Shown here one piece after another: positions 60,286 through 64,000 of a stretch of 64,000 bases of DNA (position 1 is the first letter of the stretch; every line of letters starts with the position of its first letter). The notes below the pieces were generated by a model. That model was not told the DNA's origin and made no database searches. It saw nothing but the letters and a program-made list of their open reading frames with translations. Position numbers and translations under genes: made by a program. The stretch comes from a virus. The DNA lies in the IMG/VR virus record IMGVR_UViG_3300020469_000038, positions 1-64,000 of that record, one strand, 5' to 3'.

Positions 60286-61442
60286 TGGCGTGTTTGAATT
60301 CAACAAATCTAATATATTTGCAAACGTATAATCCACGTGAGCCACAAAAGATTAAGATCAATAGTAGTGTAGGTTCTCAAATTAAAACAAATGAGAAACT
60401 AGACTTTTATTATATTCAGTTTTCAGACAAAGAAAGTTTTAAAATTTACGACATTATTGATATTGTACCTGCTGCTGACTTAGATAAAATTAAACAAGGT
60501 AAAGCATTTTTAGTTTTAGATAACGCATTAGAATATTTTACTGATACAGTAGATAGCATTTATAGAAATATTATTCTTAAACATAATGTACCAGCAGAAC
60601 AAATTATATTTTTAAGTGCTGTACCTAATATGATTGACACTATTAAAAGTGTAGCAGCAAAATACAAATTACCGCAAATCAAAGTAGATTATTTTAATGT
60701 ATTTGAAGCAACTGGTATCGATGCAATACATAAAAATAAAAACATAATTGGTATTACAAAAACAAAGAAATGGCCCAAGAAGTTTTTATGTCTTAATAGA
60801 AGATGGAGAGCTCATCGTCCGTTAATGATGTTAATGTTATATGAACGTAATCTAATTGATAAAGGACACATAAGTTTTGGTAAGAGCGATAGAGGTGATA
60901 ATTGGAATAGTTCATTTAGAGAGTTACGACACATATACAATGACAGCGATTTTATAAATCAATTAATACAGAGTAATAAACAAATTGTAGATATGCCAAA
61001 CCTTTACTTGGACACAAATGATCTTGTTACAAATAGAGCAGAGTACGAATCTAGTATTATAAAGTATTACAAAGAAACGTATTTTAGTGTTGTAAATGAA
61101 ACAACATATCACGAAGGCATTCCGTTCTTTAGCGAAAAAATATTTAAAGTTATGGCAATAGGACATCCGTTTGTGTTAGCAACAGTACCAAACAGTTTGC
61201 CTATTTTAAGAGGTTTAGGATACAAAACATTTAGCCCTTACATTAATGAAACATACGATAGTATACAAGATGACGGTGACCGTATGACAGCAATAATAGA
61301 TGAAATTGAACGCTTGTGTAATATGGATAAAACCCAAACACTTGAGTTTATTGCTAGTGTAAGACCTATTTTGGCACACAATTATAGTGTGCTTGTAGCA
61401 AAGAAAAACAAGTGGAATATTAGTACTAGAGTTAATTATTAA
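60285..61442 (+). CDS. Glycosyltransferase-like protein with a SEKIFK motif, second copy
   Basis: A 385-residue paralog of the gene at 58281. Shared parts are FSVVNETTYHEGIPFFSEKIFKVMAIGHPFVLA, RGLGYKTFSPYINETYDSIQDD and RMTAIIDEIERL. The N-terminal half is an alpha/beta domain with FLSAVPNMIDTIK. KKWPKKFLCLNRRWRAHRPLMMLMLYERNLIDKGHISF (about 162-199) is typical of this phage protein family. GT-B-like activity is inferred from the C-terminal motif. It shares one base with the SGNH-like gene and is the last gene of the accessory run before a 143-base gap. Confidence 0.7.
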   Translation: MACLNSTNLIYLQTYNPREPQKIKINSSVGSQIKTNEKLDFYYIQFSDKESFKIYDIIDIVPAADLDKIKQGKAFLVLDNALEYFTDTVDSIYRNIILKHNVPAEQIIFLSAVPNMIDTIKSVAAKYKLPQIKVDYFNVFEATGIDAIHKNKNIIGITKTKKWPKKFLCLNRRWRAHRPLMMLMLYERNLIDKGHISFGKSDRGDNWNSSFRELRHIYNDSDFINQLIQSNKQIVDMPNLYLDTNDLVTNRAEYESSIIKYYKETYFSVVNETTYHEGIPFFSEKIFKVMAIGHPFVLATVPNSLPILRGLGYKTFSPYINETYDSIQDDGDRMTAIIDEIERLCNMDKTQTLEFIASVRPILAHNYSVLVAKKNKWNISTRVNY

Positions 61443-61514
61443 GGCGCCTTAAACGCATTTTAAGCGTCATACAGCAGTGTTATACACTAAGAGCTACAGT
61501 TACGCTATACTGCT
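61441..61514 (+). other. Palindrome and hairpins after the accessory operon
   Basis: The 143-base gap to the next gene has the perfect palindrome AAGGCGCCTT (61441-61450), which overlaps the stop codon. It also has ACGC/GCGT (61453-61467), AGTGT/ACACT around TAT (61476-61488), and a wider AGCAGT/ACTGCT pair (61473-61514). None is followed by a clear T run, so a terminator is uncertain; a leader for the dehydrogenase gene is the alternative. Confidence 0.4.
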
Positions 61515-61585
61515 ATAAACCACGTTTAAATGCACTGTAAGACGGAGATTGTAAATATGTTTATACCGAATTTGGGGGAAGTAAC

Positions 61586-62773
61586 GTGAAGATAGGATTT
61601 ATTGGATTAGGAAAATTAGGTCTGCCTTGCGCAGAAGTAATTGCCAAAAAAGGGCATAGTGTGCTAGGATATGATGTTAACAAAAACATCGATAGCGACT
61701 ATGTAATTGTAGAAGACACAATTCAAGAAACAGTTAAAGATAGAGACATTGTGTTTATTGCAGTGCCAACACCGCACGATCCTTCCTATGACGGTAGAGC
61801 ACCTACAGCACATTTAGAACCAAAAGATTTTTCATATGATATTGTAAAAGAAGTTATGACTGAAGCAAACAAGCATATGAACAACGATCAGTTACTTGTT
61901 CTTATTAGTACAGTATTACCAGGCACAGTACGTAGAGAGTTTGTACAGTTAGTTACAAATCCACGTTTTGTTTATAATCCATATTTAATTGCAATGGGAA
62001 CAGTTGCTTGGGATATGGTCAATCCAGAGATGGTAATGATTGGTACAGAAGATGGAACTGAAACAGGTGATGCAAAACAACTGGTTGATTTTTACAAGTC
62101 CATAATGGATAACTTTCCACGTTATGTAATTGGTACGTGGGACGAATGTGAATGTATTAAAGTTTTCTATAACACCTTTATCAGCACAAAAATAGGACTT
62201 GTTAATATGATACAAGATGTTGCACAACGTCAAGGTAATATTAATACAGATGTAGTTACTACTGCTTTAGCAGAAAGCACGCAACGTATTATGGGGCCAA
62301 GTTATATGAAAGCAGGTATGGGCGATGGCGGAGCGTGTCATCCAAGAGATAATATTGCACTGCGTTATATGGCAAAGAAACTAGATCTTGGTTATGATAT
62401 TTTTGATGCAATTATGAATGCACGTGAAGTACAGGCAAAAAACATTGCACAAAAATTATGTGATATTGCAAAAGAAAAAGAACTTCCTATTCTTATTAAC
62501 GGTATTGCTTATAAACCAGGTGTACCTTATGTTGACGGAAGTTATGCTTTACTAGTTGCACAATATTGTACAGAGTATGGCTATAATCCTATGCAGGTAG
62601 ATCCATTAGTATATGGACCTGACAAAGGACCTTTCAGAGCAGTTGTTCTTCTTGCTCATCCAGAGATGTATGTAGATGTTACTGATGATAGTGTTGTAGT
62701 TGATCCGTGGAGAGAACATTCTTCAAGTAAGTATGAAGTTGTTCATTACGGTAATACTAGAGAATTGATTTAG
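61586..62773 (+). CDS. UDP-glucose/GDP-mannose dehydrogenase family protein
   Basis: A 395-residue NAD-dependent dehydrogenase. GFIGLGKLGLP (4-14) is the NAD-binding glycine motif, STVLPGTVRREF (108-119) the STVxPGT motif, and GMGDGGACHPRDN (244-256) has C251, the expected catalytic Cys (usually GGxCxPKD). Enzymes of this family oxidise UDP-glucose to UDP-glucuronate or related sugars in two steps. The final domain (about 300-395) is shorter and more divergent than in UDP-glucose dehydrogenase. It starts with GTG at 61586 after GGGGGAAG. It could feed the glycosyltransferases upstream. Its end overlaps the convergent gene by 17 bases. Confidence 0.88.
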   Translation: MKIGFIGLGKLGLPCAEVIAKKGHSVLGYDVNKNIDSDYVIVEDTIQETVKDRDIVFIAVPTPHDPSYDGRAPTAHLEPKDFSYDIVKEVMTEANKHMNNDQLLVLISTVLPGTVRREFVQLVTNPRFVYNPYLIAMGTVAWDMVNPEMVMIGTEDGTETGDAKQLVDFYKSIMDNFPRYVIGTWDECECIKVFYNTFISTKIGLVNMIQDVAQRQGNINTDVVTTALAESTQRIMGPSYMKAGMGDGGACHPRDNIALRYMAKKLDLGYDIFDAIMNAREVQAKNIAQKLCDIAKEKELPILINGIAYKPGVPYVDGSYALLVAQYCTEYGYNPMQVDPLVYGPDKGPFRAVVLLAHPEMYVDVTDDSVVVDPWREHSSSKYEVVHYGNTRELI

Positions 62774-63062
62774 TTCTTTTACTAATATCGTGTTTTAACA
62801 ACTCAATATTAATTTTAAAATCTAATTTAGCGATTGTATCTTTATACTCAGATAGAGTATCTAATAATTTTTTAGCAACTTCATCTGGATCAGTTTTGGC
62901 AGTTTGGGCTTTAACGTCTATTTCCCATATTCTGCCATCACTGAATTCCAGAATCATTGTGTCCACATAAGCAATGGGCATCGTATTGATATACAAGTCC
63001 TCAAATACTTCAGGCCATTCCTTTACAATATGTGATGGAGGTCTAAAATATTTCTTATGCAC
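62757..63062 (-). CDS. Conserved T4-like hypothetical protein
   Basis: A 101-residue protein starting HKKYFRPPSHIVKEWPEVFEDLYINTMPIAYVDTMILEFSDGRIWEID, text I associate with a small conserved protein of marine T4-like phages with no known role. The second half is helical, with DFKINIELLKHDISKRT. It overlaps the convergent dehydrogenase gene by 17 bases and the upstream gene by eight, and is read from the right. Confidence 0.78.
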   Translation of the reverse strand: MHKKYFRPPSHIVKEWPEVFEDLYINTMPIAYVDTMILEFSDGRIWEIDVKAQTAKTDPDEVAKKLLDTLSEYKDTIAKLDFKINIELLKHDISKRTKSIL

Positions 63063-63672
63063 TTTCAGCGACTTTAGCCTTCTTAGTGGTCTTCTTCGCT
63101 GGTGGATCTAGTTCGTCTGCTTGTCTACGTAATTGAGCTGCTTCTTTATACATAGCATCTGCTTGACTACGATATGATTTTGCAAGATCCGAATCACTTA
63201 ATGCGCCTTCAGTTACTTGTGGAGCCTCTGGTGCTGGTGTTGGAGTATCTGCTACTGCCTGACCTGCTTGAGGTGCACCACTAACAAATGTATACAGTTG
63301 ATCTACTGCTACATTTCTTTGTTCTGCGATTAGTGCATTAAGTTCTGATAGTACAACACTTTCATTAGTTGTTGGTGTCATTACTACGTCACTAGTTGCA
63401 ACTTTATGCATTCTTCCTGATTGCTGCATTGCTTCTAGCATATTCTTTCCATCTGGAAATCTGCCTCGGAACATATACTCGCCAAGTTCAAAACTTTGTT
63501 GTGCTTGGTCTGTTTCGATTGCTGTCATAAGCGAATCGTGGTACATATCAGGTAAAGTTGCAGAATCAATTACTAAACATTTATCTGACTCACCTGGTAC
63601 TGTTCTAAACACAACAGCAACTCTGTTGCCTGTGTTTTTCATCTTTCCAGTGTGTTTAATTGGTTTTGCCAT
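63055..63672 (-). CDS. Conserved T4-like hypothetical protein, probably virion-related
   Basis: A 205-residue protein. The N-terminal 90 residues (KPIKHTGKMKNTGNRVAVVFRTVPGESDKCLVIDSATLPDMYHDSLMTAIETDQAQQSFELGEYMF) are conserved in marine T4-like phages. The rest is a Pro/Ala/Thr linker (about 143-160) and a basic tail PAKKTTKKAKVAES. No enzyme motif is visible. GGAGACC precedes the ATG. The tail suggests nucleic acid contact or disorder. Its role is unknown. Confidence 0.78.
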   Translation of the reverse strand: MAKPIKHTGKMKNTGNRVAVVFRTVPGESDKCLVIDSATLPDMYHDSLMTAIETDQAQQSFELGEYMFRGRFPDGKNMLEAMQQSGRMHKVATSDVVMTPTTNESVVLSELNALIAEQRNVAVDQLYTFVSGAPQAGQAVADTPTPAPEAPQVTEGALSDSDLAKSYRSQADAMYKEAAQLRRQADELDPPAKKTTKKAKVAESA

Positions 63673-63683
63673 AATGGTCTCCT

Positions 63684-63971
63684 TTAGTCCGTTGCCGGTG
63701 CATCTGATTGTGCTTGTTGTGCTTCTGCATTTGCAGATTGCGTTTTAGCAACGTGTTCTAAAAATGTATTCAACTTGTTGTAAAGTTTGCCTACTGCTTC
63801 TAGTTCATTTGCTTTGAATGCACCACGTTGTGTGGCGATATCAATGATACTTTTTACCCCAGTCAGATCAGATACATTAAGATCTGGTGCTGCCGGTGCT
63901 TGTTCTACACCTGGTGTAGGCACAGGACCACTTTGTGCGGCTACTGCGTCTTGTTTAACTTCTTCAGTCAT
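63684..63971 (-). CDS. Small conserved T4-like hypothetical protein
   Basis: A 95-residue acidic protein. The core DLNVSDLTGVKSIIDIATQRGAFKANELEAVGKLYNKLNTFLEHV (about 30-74) is a helical conserved block found in small proteins of marine T4-like phages. The ends are Ala/Pro/Gln-rich. AAGGAGAA lies before the ATG. It is 11 bases upstream of the 205-residue gene, so the two are likely co-transcribed with the gene at 62757. Function unknown. Confidence 0.75.
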   Translation of the reverse strand: MTEEVKQDAVAAQSGPVPTPGVEQAPAAPDLNVSDLTGVKSIIDIATQRGAFKANELEAVGKLYNKLNTFLEHVAKTQSANAEAQQAQSDAPATD

Positions 63972-64000
63972 ATTTTAGTTTCTCCTTAAGTGTGGACAGG

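Noticed and set aside
1-64000. Prophage or temperate lifestyle
   Set aside because: No integrase, repressor or attachment site was found; all recognisable genes are of the lytic T4 type.

Overview
This window is a contiguous piece of an AT-rich T4-like myovirus genome, most like the marine T4-type phages (cyanophage and pelagiphage relatives). The assignment rests on a set of recognisable T4 core proteins in T4-like neighbourhoods: portal gp20, baseplate gp26, gp51, gp48, gp53, gp5, gp25 and gp6, recombination nuclease gp46/gp47, and late sigma factor gp55. There are also proteins typical of marine relatives: fibre paralogs with a shared N-terminus, a 2OG-Fe(II) oxygenase, and twitch-type radical SAM proteins. 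The host cannot be read from this window. No photosynthesis genes, integrase, tRNAs or CRISPR arrays were seen.

Layout. Positions 1-4872 (minus): a partial gene, a small gene, the portal, and a long tape-measure-like protein. Positions 4951-6086 (plus): gp26 and gp51. Positions 6083-9456 (minus): two Ala/Thr/Pro-rich proteins with short N-termini resembling T4 capsid-targeting sequences. Positions 9457-9966: a 510-bp gap rich in hairpins. Positions 9967-13975 (minus): a tightly overlapping operon in the order gp47, gp46, 2OG oxygenase, small protein, GIY-YIG protein, with a good sigma70-type promoter that overlaps the end of gp55 (14019-14867, minus). Positions 14950-49997 (plus): the baseplate and fibre block. 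It contains gp48, gp53, a large hub-like protein, gp5, gp25, gp6, a giant 4678-residue protein, a conserved structural protein, four paralogous fibre genes with a candidate fibre-assembly chaperone, and two paralogous structural proteins.

Positions 50076-61442 (plus) hold twelve genes, nearly all overlapping their neighbours. They include four GT-A-like glycosyltransferases, two radical SAM proteins, two SGNH-like proteins and two proteins with a C-terminal glycosyltransferase-like SEKIFK motif. A UDP-glucose dehydrogenase-like gene follows at 61586-62773. The enzyme families occur in pairs, which suggests a sugar or surface-decoration pathway that grew by duplication. Positions 62757-63971 (minus) carry three conserved T4-like hypothetical genes.

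Regulation. The octamer AATAAATA or a close variant, resembling the T4 late promoter TATAAATA read by gp55, lies 24-61 bp upstream of several structural or accessory genes. Twice it contains the stop codon of the preceding gene. Structural genes are therefore probably late, while gp47-gp46 look early or middle. The points most worth following up are the paired sugar/radical SAM cluster, a possible -1 frameshift joining gp26 to gp51, the structured non-coding region at 9598-9940, and the modular giant protein with a beta-propeller and scattered carbohydrate-binding-like modules.
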